Below, one piece after another: positions 11,645 through 22,900 of a DNA stretch of 64,000 nt. The position numbers and the translations under genes were made by a program. Every line of letters begins with the position of its first letter. The first letter of the stretch is position 1. Under the pieces are notes generated by a model that worked only from the letters and a program-made list of their open reading frames with translations, was not told the origin of the DNA and searched no databases. The stretch covers positions 372,001-436,000 of the forward strand of contig JAMXSV010000024.1 of assembly GCA_027559495.1 (NCBI GenBank), written 5' to 3'. Source of the DNA: Aurifilum marmelostoma. Lineage: Eukaryota > Ascomycota > Sordariomycetes > Diaporthales > Cryphonectriaceae.

Positions 11645-11947
11645 ACCGACGGTACCGACGCGGACGCTACAGACCCGGAGCAGACGTGGTACATCAACTT
11701 CTGCTCCGCGGTGGGCGACCCGGTCGAGCACGGCGAGGTCGCGGAGGCCAAGTGGATCGCCGTCGGTGCCCACAGCGACATGCACTTTTTCGGGAAATGG
11801 GTCGAGGGCATGAACGTGAGGACCAGGGACCACCTGCGCAGCCTGGGAAGCGAGGGCAAGAGGAGGCTGGGCGTGGTGAACCTGGACTATCCGGAGCTGC
11901 CCGAGGACAGCGACCTCGTGGCAAGGCTGATCGAGACCAACTTTTAG
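9740..11947 (+). CDS. propeller-like domain fused to a PI-PLC X-type catalytic domain
   Basis: 735 residues from ATG 9740. An upstream in-frame TTG at 9716 is not needed. The N-terminus has an Asn tract and no signal peptide. Residues about 80-380 contain repeated units with the shape (PP)x-ALxxxNGxLHxx, for example IPVIANLNGTLHAVV, PALVAFHNKLFLAYI, APALFVLNGALHLLC and QMAVLNGRVHCVFAG, typical of beta-propeller blades. Residues about 390-730 are a phosphatidylinositol-specific phospholipase C X-type barrel: GTHDSCARS carries the first catalytic His, GIRFLDLR the conserved Arg/Asp, and LYCYHGG the second catalytic His. The barrel type cleaves phosphoinositides or GPI through a cyclic inositol phosphate. 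A run of 16 Asp (GAC repeat, residues about 619-634) sits in a C-terminal loop. Substrate and location are not shown by the sequence. Absence of a leader suggests an intracellular or unconventionally released enzyme. Confidence 0.85.
11594..11641 (+). repeat. (GAC)16 repeat encoding poly-Asp
   Basis: Pure GAC repeat within the PI-PLC gene, followed by two imperfect copies of GGTACCGAC. It adds an acidic loop to the catalytic domain. Confidence 0.9.
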
Positions 11948-12432
11948 GGTAGATAGACCCGGTTTTTGTGATGGTGATGATGATGATGATCAGATAATGA
12001 CGACGATGGAACTATACTCTAGGATAGGATTAAATAAATATCATTCATTGAGATATAATCGCAAGTCGGGCTGTTCTTTGACAATTCTCACGATATGATT
12101 CTTTTGACAATATAACCGAATCCGGATAGCAACCCAACATCAGGAGTTGGGACCGAGATCGGCAGCGATAAAGGCGTGGCGCCGACAGGGCCTGAGGGGG
12201 AAAAGGGCGTACAGTACTTATCTAGAGCGGTGCAGGGGTCTGTGGACGAGTCACCACTGAGGTCATCGCCATTCCACATACATCATTTATAAGGATTGAA
12301 TGGACCGTCCAAGTGGAAGCATCCCATCATTATATCCATCCTTCATATCCCCAGGTCTTGTGATCATGCACTCGACCATACATCGTGTTACATACATTGA
12401 TTGATTCTAGAGACCAAAAAAAAAAAAAAAAA
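11948..12432. other. spacer with MFS promoter
   Basis: 3' UTR of the PI-PLC gene, then the promoter of the transporter. A TATAA at 12288-12292 lies about 140 bp before the ATG. An A-run abuts the start codon (12417-12432). Confidence 0.45.
12288..12292 (+). promoter_or_regulatory. putative TATA box of the MFS gene
   Basis: TATAA followed by GG, about 140 bp upstream of ATG 12433. Confidence 0.3.
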
Positions 12433-13258
12433 ATGTCGTCAACCGAGACCATTGCTCTTCATGAGCGCCCGCCACCTGCTGCCGCTCCTGACCTCGACGA
12501 GCATCAGCTCGGGCAGACTTCGACGTCGACATCACCAGAAGACCCGGACCCGGATCAGCATCAACAGCACCAGCAGAGACAGCATGGAACCAGGATGAAG
12601 AAGACCTGTGTCCTCGTCGGCAATGGCATATTACAGCTGCCAATCTGGGGTAACGCAAATCCCCATCCCCACCCTCTGCACTCTGCTCTCCCGCTCCATA
12701 TACTCACACAGCCACCACAACATCCAGGCTTCGCCATGAGCTACGGCGTCTTCCAGGAGTACTTCTCCTCCGCCTGGACCCTAGAGGGCAGCCAGGACCT
12801 CACGGGCATCATCGGCCCCACCTTCAACGGCGTCATCTACCTCTCCATGCCGTTCCTCTTCGCCGCCTTCGCCAGGCGCTGGGCCCGCCGCCGCCAGGCC
12901 GCCGCCCTCTGCGGCGCCCTCCTCATGTGCCTCAGCTTCGCCCTCTCCTCCCTCGGCACCGCCGTCTGGCACCTCGTCGCCACCCAGGCCGTCCTCGCCC
13001 CGCTCGGCTGCGCCCTCGTCTACAGCCCCACCACCCTGTCCCTGGGCGAGTGGTTCGGCACCGGCCGCCGCGCCTTCGCCTACGGCGTCGTCTTCTCGTG
13101 CAAGAACATTGTCGGCTCCGCCTGCCCCTTTCTCCTGCGCGCCCTGCTCGACGCCTACGGCTTCCGCACCGCCCTGCGCGTCTGGGCCGCCGTCGTCGCC
13201 GCCACCAGCATCCCCGCCATCGCCCTCGTCCCCTCCCACCCTTCCAGCCTGGACACTG

Positions 13259-13294
<36 letters not shown>

Positions 13295-13306
13295 TGGCTG
13301 CGCAGG

Positions 13307-13340
<34 letters not shown>

Positions 13341-14073
13341 GCACCAGCAGGGGACGGGGACCAGGAGACCCCCGCGGAGGATCCCCTGGCACTTCCTCCG
13401 CCACAGGACCATCTACATCTACGCCGCCGCCATCACCCTGCAGAGCGCCGGCTACGGCATCCCCCAGACCTACCTCAACACCTACGCCCACGACGTGTCC
13501 CTCCTGAGCCAGACCTCGGCCACCCTGCTCCTCACCCTCTTCAACATCCCAGGCATCGTCGCCAGCTCCTTCTTCGGCTACCTCGGCGACAGCAGCAGCA
13601 GCAGCAGCAGCAGCAGGGGGAGGACGAGGTGGCGCCTCTCCGCCCCCACCGTCGTCTCCATCCCCGCCGTCGGCTCCGCCCTCGCCGCCTTCCTGTTCTG
13701 GGGCCTCACCTCCAGGGGCAGCATGGCCCTCCTGGTGCTCTTCTCCGTCACCTTCGGCTTCTTCGGCGGCGGGTACAGCGCCACCTGGGGCGGCGTGCTG
13801 AACGAGATGGAGCGCGAGGCCGCCGACCGGAACGAGGCTGTCGACATGGGCGTCATCTACGGCCTGCTCAACGGCGCAAGGGGGCTGGGCTATGTCAGTG
13901 GTGGCCTGGCCGGTGTCCCCCTGCTCAAGGTTGGGGGGAGCGGCGGCGGCGGCGGCGGCAGCTTTGGCTATGGGACCTCGTACGGGCCGCTGATTATCTT
14001 CACGGGTGTGTCGTCCTTTATGGGAGGCTGGGCCGTCCTGTGGCAGTGGGCCAAGCTGGTGAGGTATCTATGA
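12433..14073 (+). CDS. MFS transporter, monocarboxylate-porter (MCT) type
   Basis: Exon 1 12433-12649, intron 12650-12727 (78 nt, donor GTAACG, acceptor CCAG), exon 2 12728-14073, total 520 residues. The intron length is a multiple of three and has no stop, so an unspliced frame is also open. Splicing rejoins the family block LQLPIWGFAMSYGVFQEYF. An acidic/Gln-rich cytosolic N-terminus precedes about 12 membrane segments in two halves (about 50-245 and 290-520). The cytosolic loop between them carries 11 Asp (13261-13293) and a Gln/His tract. Family features include the SYGVFQEYF segment of TM1, LGEWFGTGRRAFAYGVV and LYxxNGARGLGYVSGG-like helices. Fungal relatives move monocarboxylates, riboflavin or other small organics. 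The substrate here cannot be read from sequence. Confidence 0.85.
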
Positions 14074-14675
14074 ATACTGCTTGTTGGCAGGACTCGGAAG
14101 GGGATGGGTGTGTGTAGGGGAAAGCCAGACATATTGAGAGAAATCACAATCACACAGGCTTCACGCTCTGCCATGTGTCTAATGGTTGGGTGATACTCTC
14201 CTTCTCTGAGCGAGGTCACAGCACATAAATGTAGCTTGCTTATCATAGAATAAAATCGATTGAATCCTTTCTTCAAACTCCTGAATATGCATCAGTTCCA
14301 GTATCGAAGAGGGACCTGATATCCTTTACTGTGTCTCGTAGCATTGACGCCAAGCCATACCAGGAACCATACCAGGAACGACGCATCCACATGTACCTCT
14401 GATCCTGTAGCTGGCCAGATCCTGTTTTCAAGATCCACCAAATTTTCTCCTTTGCCCAATCAAAGAGGGTAAGTAGCATGTTGGAGAAGCAGCTGTTCAA
14501 TGATCTCCTTCTTCCACCTCTTCCGTCGTTGGGGAGCTGTTGTGCGAAGTGCTCAACTCCCTGAATCACATTTTGCTCAAAATCCGTGCCTTGCCGTCAG
14601 CACTGATGGGCCTTCTCCTGCTTGAGGAAGCACTTGCCTCCCATCTCTGAAAAAAAATAAAAAAATCTGCAACTC
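14074..14675. other. convergent spacer after the MFS gene
   Basis: 3' UTR DNA between the transporter and the minisatellite region. Short open frames here show no family resemblance, and no gene is supported. Confidence 0.45.
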
Positions 14676-15420
14676 TCAGCCCTCGTTGGGCTCGCTGCCG
14701 GGACCATCGAAATATAGGCCGGCATCCTCGGGATCGATTTGAGACCTCTCTATGGAGAGAGGCTCATTCCTGGTAGTATTCTGCCTGGCACGTGTGCCAT
14801 TTGGAAGTGCATGTGTACCATTTGTAAAAGGATGGATGCCGTTCGGGAGTGACTGTGTGCCATTGCGAACTGGACTCGTGCTCCTCTGAACAGGACGCAT
14901 GTTGTTCTGACGTGTGTGCGTGGTATTCTGAAGTGGCTGCGCGGTGTCCTGTTCTGGAATCCCGTTTTGAACTGGACGTACATCGTTCTGAGGAGGAGGC
15001 ACGCCATTCTGGAGTGGCTGCGTGCCGTTTTGAAGGGGCAGCGTGCCATTTGGAAGTGTATGATTAGTGCGATCCTGAACCGTATTCGTGCTGTTCTGAA
15101 GTGGTACCACGTCGTTCTGAAGCGGCTGCATGCTATTCTGGGATGGCTGCGTGATGTTCTTAACGGGTAGCATGCCGTTCTGAAGGGGCATGCCGTTCTG
15201 CAGGGGAACCGCGCCGTTCTGACGGGGGTGGGTGCCATTTGTTAGAGGTCGTTGTGTGACGGCCTGAAGGGGCATGCCCTCTTGACGAGACCTGCCAGTT
15301 TGAAGCGGTAACGTGCTATTTCGCGAAGGCAGTGTGCCATTCGGAAGGAGGTGGTGCGAGCCGTTCAGAAGTGGAGGCGTGGCATACTGAGACTGCGGCG
15401 TGGGAGGAGGAGTGGCGGCA
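14676..15420 (-). repeat. 21-bp minisatellite encoding degenerate heptapeptides, in frame behind TRM4
   Basis: On the minus strand, the DNA right after the TRM4 stop is open for about 248 codons in the same frame, ending with TGA at 14676. Most of it is a decayed tandem repeat of 21 bp, read as N-G-x-x-P-L-Q (for example NGTLPLQ, NGTQPLQ, NGVPPPQ, NDVRPVQ), about 25 units, followed by a non-repetitive acidic tail ending GSEPNEG. The repeat starts upstream of the first in-frame ATG (15275), so the ATG does not mark its natural beginning. A 21-bp unit keeps every frame open (a second minus frame is open over 14750-15238), so openness alone does not prove coding. It may be a C-terminal extension reached by readthrough of the TRM4 stop, a recently separated tail, or a 3' UTR minisatellite. 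Confidence 0.7.
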
Positions 15421-15422
15421 AT

Positions 15423-18339
15423 CTAGGCCGCGCCAGCTCCCTCTTCCTGGGCATCCTCCGCAGGCGCGACATCACCATCGCCGGCATCGCCCATCTCAGC
15501 GTCGGGTTCGGCTACGGCACCCGCCTCCGCATCATCGGCCGCGAGGTCTGGGGTCGCATCTACTGTAGCATCGCCACCAACCCCACCGTCGCCCTGAGCG
15601 TCGGTTGTGTCGTCACCGTTTTGAGCCCCGTTGGTGGTCTTCTTTTGGTCCTTCAGCATCGTGTTCACGAGAGGCGTGGTGTCGTTGTACACACGCAGCA
15701 GCATTGCGCTGCGGTCCTCCTTGGGCAGCATGAGGTTCAGGGAGTGGAAGCTCTTCCAGAGAGGGAGGGCCATCCTCTCCGCAAAGTCGGGATCGGTACC
15801 GTCGGGCTCGATCCGCAGAACCAGACAGCCGAGACCCACCTCGCACACGCGCTCGCCGATCTCGTCAAGCTTCTTCCACTCCTCGTTGTTGATGCGTGGG
15901 AACATCTCGATGAGGAGCTTGTGCAGGGTCTCCTTGCTGCGGAGGACCACAACGCGCTCCTGACCGACATAGCCCTGGAGGATGGGCAAGCCCTCGCTCT
16001 GGATGCGCCAGCGACATACCTCCGCAGAGGGGGCGTCCTGCTTCATGAACATCTTGACTCCGCCGTGGACGAACTTGACAAAGCGTCCCTCGTTCGATGT
16101 CAAGACGTCTCGCACCAGCGCACTGGTGTAGTAGATGGCCTTGGAAGGCTCGCCTGCAGCATTGCGGACCATGAAACGGTCCGAGGGGAACCGCGGCGAG
16201 ATCTTGTAGAACTTCCGGACGGTCTGGATGACCTCGTTGTCGGGAGCCAGGTACTTGAAGGGCTCCTCGAAGGGCTCCTTGTTCGCCTTCTTGGCAGCCT
16301 TATCACCATAGCCATCAGACGTGCCCTGGTTCTTTGGCTGGCTGGCTACGTCGGTAGGTTTCTGAGCGTCTTGCGCGCTTGTCTTTGCGTCTCCATTGGT
16401 GCCCAAAGCGGGCTCCGCAGCGACACCCGCAGTGGGTTCCAATGTGGTTTCTGCTGCGGGCTCGGCTGCAACCTCCGTGTGCTGTCGCTTCGACGAAGAC
16501 TCGTCCTCCTCCTCGGTCTCGTGGGCCCGCTTGAGAGGGTTGGTCTGCTCACCGGCGGCCTGATCCGCAGCAAGGACCTTCTGGTCCGCCTCCACGGCGG
16601 TCAGGACTACCTCCTCGGCATCGTCGACAGTCGTCGTCTCCTCGACCTTTGGTGTATTCGCCGTGGAGTTCTCCGTCGTCTTCTGAGGGGCCTGGCCGGG
16701 CCTGACCACACCAGCGCTCTCGGGCTTGGCCTTGAACTCCTTCTTCTTGTGAAGCGCCACAATGAAGAAGCCGCCCGTGTCCTGCTGGTGTGCGTAGACG
16801 CGGATGCATCGCTCGAGCGGAACCTCAGGCTTGCCCTCCGCCTCCTCCTCTTCATTTGCGCGGGCAAACATGGTCGGTGTCAGCTTTCCGGGCACCACCC
16901 TGTCCTTGTTCTCGGCCACCCAGGCCTCGACCTCGCCCCAGTTGTTCCAGATGCGGCCCTGCTTGTCCATGACCTTCCATGTCTTCAGGCCAGGCTTTCG
17001 CTGCAGGCCGGGGAGCTCTTCGCTGCAGTCCAGGATCTCGACATTGTCATGGCCACATCGCTCGATGGCGGCGGCGATGACGGACTCGTTCTCGACGGGG
17101 TTCATGCTGCAGGTCGAGTAGACGACACGACCACCGGGCTTGAGCATCTGCAGAGCGCGGACGAGGATCCTGATCTGTGTCTGGTGGAGACCGAGGGCAT
17201 TGCCGGGGGTCCAGTCCTTCCAGGCATTGACGTTCTTGCGCAGGGTTCCGTCGCCGGAGCAGGGGACGTCGGCCAGGATACGGTCGAACTTGAGGTATTG
17301 GCCCTTCTTGGAGTCGCCCGAGGGCAGTTTCAGCGAGGGGAAGAGGGTGGCGTCGTGGTTGGTGACGATCATGTTCGGGGAGGACAGGCGCTTCAGCTGG
17401 TGGATGAGCAGGTGACTGCGCTTGTAGTCCATGTCGTTTGCGATCAGCATGCCGGTAGCGCGGCCGTCGTCGCCAGGGTCCATCTCCATGTCGACCTCGT
17501 CGGAGCCTGGGAAGTCGGGCTCGTCGCGTCCATCCTCGGCGGCATGCATCTGCAGTGCCTTGCGTATACGACCCTCCTCGCCCGAGTGGATCATCTCGAG
17601 GAGCTGTGCAGCCTTGCTGCCGGGCGCGGCGCAGAGGTCGAGGACGACGTGGCCAGGCTTGACGTCGAGGAGCAGGGGCGGGATCATGCTCACCACCTCC
17701 TGGCGGCTGATGTTTCCGACGCTGGTCTCGGAGACGAGGAACTTCTGGAACTTGGCAAAAGGAGGGTATCGACGGATGACGTTCTTGGGGGTGGTCATCC
17801 ACCAGGCGAGGTTGTCGGGATACCAAGGAACGGGGATAGGAGGGGTGACGGGGTTTCCATCGTAGTTCTCGAGCTGGGTGATCTCGGGGATGTAGCGCTC
17901 CTCGAGGAGGCGCTTGACGGTGAGGGCATGGCTGCAGGTTGTGTGTTAGTCCAGTGCAGTAATATAGACAGGAAAAGGAAGAGGAGGAGGAGGAGGAGGA
18001 GGAGGAGGAGGAGGGCAACAGAGAAGAGAGATGGCAATGCGCAGGACTTACCCCTTTGAGCCACAGAACCTGAAGCTGTTTGGCAGCTCTCGACGAAGAG
18101 CTTCCCAGAAGGTATTCTTATCCTCCTCTGTCATCCCAAGCAGCTCATTGTAGTAGTTCTCAAGCTTCTCGTGCTTCTTGACAACCTCAGCTCTGTAGCG
18201 GTTGTCGCGTCGGCCACCACCACCGCCGCCGCCGCCTCCTCTCTTACCACCACGATGCTGCAATGAAGAAGAATAACAAGTCAATCACCTGCAAGATGGG
18301 AGTAGGGACAATCTGATAACATACCTTTGTTCTAGCCAT
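15423..18339 (-). CDS. TRM4: TRM4/NCL1 (NSUN2-type) tRNA cytosine-5 methyltransferase
   Basis: Three exons: 18325-18339 (MARTK, 15 nt), 18052-18257 and 15423-17931. Introns are 18258-18324 (GTATGT...GCAG) and 17932-18051 (GTAAGT...GCAG). The product is 909 residues. It places m5C in tRNA using S-adenosylmethionine. The SAM motif DLCAAPGSK is near residue 175. The two NSUN catalytic cysteines are present: DVPCSGDGT (Cys about 298) and YSTCSMNP (Cys about 348). The N-terminus is the usual basic Gly/Arg-rich RNA-binding type, and QQDTGGFFIV follows the core. The C-terminal half has the PUA-like region and then a long Ala/Asp/Glu-rich tail ending at TAG 15423-15425. Intron 2 contains a GGA/CTC trinucleotide repeat. 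Divergent from the Alr4036-type gene. Confidence 0.93.
17983..18012. repeat. (GGA)10 repeat in TRM4 intron 2
   Basis: Pure trinucleotide repeat inside the second intron of TRM4 (CTC on the transcribed sense strand). A CT-rich tract in front of a 3' splice site may act as a polypyrimidine element. Confidence 0.85.
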
Positions 18340-19104
18340 CTTGAGGACAATTGACTTCTCCTTGTGTGATGGTGGTCACAAGAGGAGGAGAAGCTGGTTT
18401 GTTGTGGTGCAGGAGCAAATGTCTGGAAAGCTTCGAGACATGTTTTCTGAGGAGAGAACCAAAAAAAAAATATGCAGCCAGTGTACTAAGTGGGGCACCT
18501 GGCGATAAGATAGTGTGGGGGAGGGGCAGGACGCCATGGTGGCAGGCTGTACCTCTGTACCCTCAGCACCCTCAGCACCCTCACCCCACTGTCACTCAGG
18601 GTCCCCACACCCTGAGCTCAGCATGGCATCACATCATTACGCAAGCTTCTGAAGGGGGAAAAGAGAGCAATTCTACAACTAAACACTGAGGTTTTTGATG
18701 TTTATTTTTCAACAAAGAAAAAGAAATTTTCAATTCAGAAGAGCCTTGATTTAATACAGCATCATTCTGACTCCAGATCCCAGTCGAGATCTCGAGGTCT
18801 GCTGCAGCCCACTGTCCTTCCATGTCCCCAGCACGGCAAACGTCACCTCATGAATCATCAGCTACACCCTCAAGGACTCCCCCAGCCTAGGACCTCTCCA
18901 GAACCTCACAACGTCACCTCTACATCCACACACCTCAGCCCCATGTATGTGCTCCGACCTCACCTTCATGTCCCAGGGCGCACCCTTCAAGGCTAAATGA
19001 ACCCCAGCCAGCGCCTCCAAGCCATATATAAGGCCCTCTCGCCCTTCCCACAAACCATGATCATCCCCTCCAGCGCAAAACAGCACATCCCAATCATCAG
19101 AACC
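18340..19104. other. divergent promoter region TRM4 / Alr4036-type gene
   Basis: Shared 5' region of two divergent genes. It has repeated CACCCTCA units near 18560-18590. No coding sequence is supported. Confidence 0.5.
19025..19031 (+). promoter_or_regulatory. putative TATA box of the Alr4036-type gene
   Basis: TATATAA followed by GG, about 75-80 bp upstream of ATG 19105. Confidence 0.45.
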
Positions 19105-19981
19105 ATGGCCTCGGGATCAGGACCCTCCTCTTCTGCCGCTGCTCCCTGGCGCGCCCAGTTCCTCTCGGACATCCAGCAGATGGAACAACCCTCCTTCACA
19201 TTCACCTCTCTCCACTCATCACCATCATCATCATCATCATCACCCTCCTCTTCCGTGCCCCGCGCCCGCACATGCATCTACAGAGGCCTATGGGCCTCCC
19301 CTCCCGCCCAACGACAAGAACAACGCCCCGCGCAACCCAGACATGTACGAGTCCGACATGCTCGTGCTCACGTCGGACGCACGGATGGACAAGATCCCCG
19401 AGATCTACTCCTCCGGGTCCAGCAGCGGCAGCGACCAGAGCGACGACGTCAGCCACTCGGGCGGCGGTGGTCCCGTCGAGGCCATGTTCTGGGCCGTCCC
19501 GACGGGGACCCAGTGGCGCATCCGGGGCCGCGCATGGGTCCTTTCTGCCTCCGACATCGGGTCCGACGGCGCAGGTGCCAGCGCGGTGCGGAGTGCGCTG
19601 CTGGCGCGGATGAGGGCCTCGGGCGGCGGCAAGGAGGGCGATTGGGACTGGGAGAGAGAGGTGGTCGCGCACTTTGGAAACCTGAGCCCCGGGATGAGGG
19701 GCAGCTTCAAGAACCCGAGCCCGGGAACGCCTAGGGTAAACCAGCCGGGCCCGGGCGAGGGTCTGGGCCAGAAGGTGGGCGATGAGCTCCTGGAGGACGA
19801 GCTGGCGAGGAAGAACTTCCGGGTGGTGGTGATTGTGCCTGACGAGGTGGACCTGGTGAACCTGAAGGACCCGGCCGACCAGAGGAGGTGGCTGTATACG
19901 TATGTTGGGCAGCAGGCCCAGGCCACGAGGCCGGGTGGGAAGGTCGAGGGGGAGTGGGAGGTTGTCGAACTGTGGCCTTGA
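19105..19981 (+). CDS. Alr4036-family FMN-binding split-barrel (PNPOx-like) protein, with a frame change
   Basis: Resembles the pyridoxamine-5'-phosphate oxidase Alr4036 family, flavin-binding split barrels of poorly known function. The N-terminal block APWRAQFLSDIQQM, the strand PRARTCIYRGLWA, then LPPNDKNNAPRNPDMYESD, GGPVEAMFWAVPTGTQWRIRG and the terminal RNFRVVVIVPDEVDLV and WEVVELWP are all in family order. The frame from ATG 19105 runs out at the sequence TCCCCTCCC. The rest is read +1. Removing one C from the run 19298-19301 gives WASLPPNDKN and a continuous 291-residue protein. A possible upstream ATG at 19060 would add a poorly conserved leader. The 19105 start, preceded by AACC, fits better. 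Biological role is unknown. Confidence 0.82.
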
Positions 19982-22900
19982 TCAAAAGTGACAGTGCGTA
20001 TTTGACGGTACTGAATTTGTGGACATGCTTCTAGACCTGTGTATATAAATAATGTAATGTTCTCAGTGAGGGCAGAATGCAACCGACTCTACGCACCCTG
20101 CTCTACCATCCAACACATCCTGCCTATTATATTGTCGCAAACAATGGAGTCGAGATTTCACATTCAGAATATCTTACTGTCCCGTAGCAGCAATAAACGG
20201 CCAAAACACACACACAAAACCATACAGTGATTTGTCTGTCCATTAATGCTTCTTGAGCCAATTCTCGCCACCCGTTGCGATGCGCGCCAGGATTTCCTAA
20301 TGCCCCCAAACAAAGTTTCCCTCTCGGTGAGCAACAGGTTGTGTACGCAGCAAGATAAGACAGTCACACTTGACTCGCAGCACAGACAAGAAGGATCCAG
20401 GCAGCGCTTTGCCGATACAAGCAGCTCAAAACACACATGACCGTGTCGGCCCGCGGGGAATGGCGGCACGGATCTGGCCTTTCTTCGGACTTTTTTTTCT
20501 TTCTTTTTTCTCTTTCTGAATCATGACTGCATTCTCCGATCTGCTCGTCACCTCCGTATAACAAGCAGACCCCAAGAAACGTTCTGCACCACGACCAATC
20601 GCATCGGGTCCGAATCCCCCTACCTAATGTGATAACAGACGCGTCTGTCCGCAGTCAGCAGTCATCATTGGAACTCCACAACCCAGGCTGGAGGAATGCC
20701 TCGAGAGACCGGAGGCGGTCAGTAAAGAGAAAAAAAAGGAACGATCCTTCCAGTGCCATCAGGTAAGGCTGCATGAAGGCCCTGTCAAAAAGGTGGCCCC
20801 GGCCTGTAATGTAATGACCCTTGCCGTGTAAGTGTTATCTCTGATCGGCCGGCGCCGTCAGCAGGCGGGCATGTTGGGTGGGTTTGTGCGTGCCAGCGAT
20901 AATTGTGCGCGAGCGTGTTTCGTCATCAACCCCTGGAAATGCGCCGAGATCTGCTCCTTCGGTGTCCTTTGTTGGCTATGCTGGGGAACTTGCAATGGGG
21001 GGGGGAGACACCTCACAAGAGAAAGTTGATTTGTTTCTCGGGAGCCGAGTATACGTGTTGTTCAGCTACCGGACAAGAAGGTTGTTGAGGCTCGACCTAC
21101 AATCAGCAGCAGCACCACCACCACTGACGTGTCTTGTACGAGGAATATTGTGTGCCTATGTAATGATATGCTTCTGAAACATACAAGGAAGAGGGATGGA
21201 ACGAATGGATGGATCCCCCACGTGGTTTGAAAAGCTGGGGTTCCAGAGGGAACAAACTCCGCTTTATGACTTCATGCGCCATGGATTCGTCAACATTGAG
21301 AAGAAAAAGACGTGTACCGACCTTCCGGATTGAAATCCTGGACCCGAGACTGGAGGGGAGAACGTTAGGCTCGAGTAACCACGTTTGTCGACCGAGCAGA
21401 CACCCAGCACGCGTAGGGGTACATGCATGCGCTACATGTGGTGGCTGCGGCGCCGTTTCGATCATGTGAGCGCTTGGATGTCTGGTGGGGTGAAAGGGCT
21501 GAAAGATCAGGTCTCGTCAGACTGGCTGCGCGTCTTCTTTGATAAGGTGCGGGCGGCCCCTCCTCAGGAAGAAGGTCGCCGACTTGGGCCCTGCACTCGG
21601 GGCCTTAGGTACTTCGTACAGACGAGGGTTGTCAGCACAGACGTGTGCCACCCAGATGGAGCCAGTCGGGAGCCGAGGCTACTACGCCAGTCTTGAATGT
21701 GAGCTGTTCACTATTGCGAATGAGAAAGATGAAGGAAGCAAGTAGGACAGCCAGCAGGCAGCAGAAACAGATGGGAATCCAGACCTCCGGACCAGGTGGT
21801 GGCGGACTATTGAAGACGGTGATTATAACGAACCGAAAGGGTGGGTGCTGTTGACATCGTGCTGAGCATCCAGACCCTCATCGCCCCGCTGGCCTGGACC
21901 CTGAAAGATCATGTAAGTATTACAGTATGTACTTGTACAGCAGGGAGGGGAGTGGAAAATAAGAATGACCGGGCCAGCGGAGGCTGTGGCGCCGTCACTT
22001 GCCGGCCCCAGATGAACGCTGCTGTGCCGGCGTGAGAGTGGATCGCGCAAGCCTTGTCTGGGCCGATACGAAGTCTTCGGTACGCGCAAAAAAGGGGAGA
22101 TAGAGAAATGAAAAAAAAAAATAAGAGTCTGATGAGGTGGTTACTGGATGTGATGGCGAAAATACCCGAGGTTCCTAAGGACTGTGCAGTGTCCGTGACA
22201 AGATCATCATCCCCCGACGATACAACGTCAAGTCCTGATGCTGAAGACTGCGCTGGGTTCATGCCTGGTCTGGTAGGACATGCAGGATCAGCCCACCGGG
22301 AGAGCCTCGTCGCATGCCAGCACGCCTCCCCAATATGGATTCGTGCCGTACGCAGTAGTGCTACCTTGTCTATGCACGTACCAGAGTAGAGTAGTACACC
22401 ACTACTGTAGTATTTGGGGCTAAAAAAAGAAAAGAAAAAAAAAAAAAAAAAAGGACACTGGCTACGGGCTTGCTCATCCGGGCTGGCTTGCTGGAACGGG
22501 ACCTGTGCCCCGTAAGCTTTTCTGTGGGAGGTCAGGCGGGCAAGATTGGATGTATGTGTGTTGTGACAGAATCTTAAGAAGGGGTCTCGAGCAGGATTCT
22601 AGGGAGAGAGGGGTGAACAGGAGGATTCATGACGCACATGTTGTGGCTGATCGTCTCCTGGTGGAGAGCCACCTTTCCGTAAATTACCGTACCGACCGCG
22701 GTCTCTGAACCAATCGTACTGCTTCTTAAGTGCCGTGTAGTTGGATACACTCTAGTCGGGTGCTTTTTCATTGGAGATGGCAGAGTTCGTGATGGGCAGC
22801 TGATATTCATTGGCATCGTCACTGCTGGGGGAGATCAGAGGCCCCTCCCGTCAGCTGCTCAGTGGGTCCTCATGGGCAGTGCAGCGCTGTAAGTACGCCA

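Noticed and set aside
9671..11833. 720-codon minus-strand open frame over the PI-PLC gene
   Set aside because: It is the mirror of a GC-rich gene whose plus strand has catalytic motifs. The antisense product is Val/Arg/Gly-rich with no recognisable fold.
13068..13140. Possible gene split by the poly-Asp loop in the MFS gene
   Set aside because: The frame continues through the loop and both six-helix halves are present, so it is one transporter.
15351..18059. 902-codon plus-strand open frame over TRM4
   Set aside because: It crosses the TRM4 splice sites and reads the complement of the NSUN motifs. It is a shadow.
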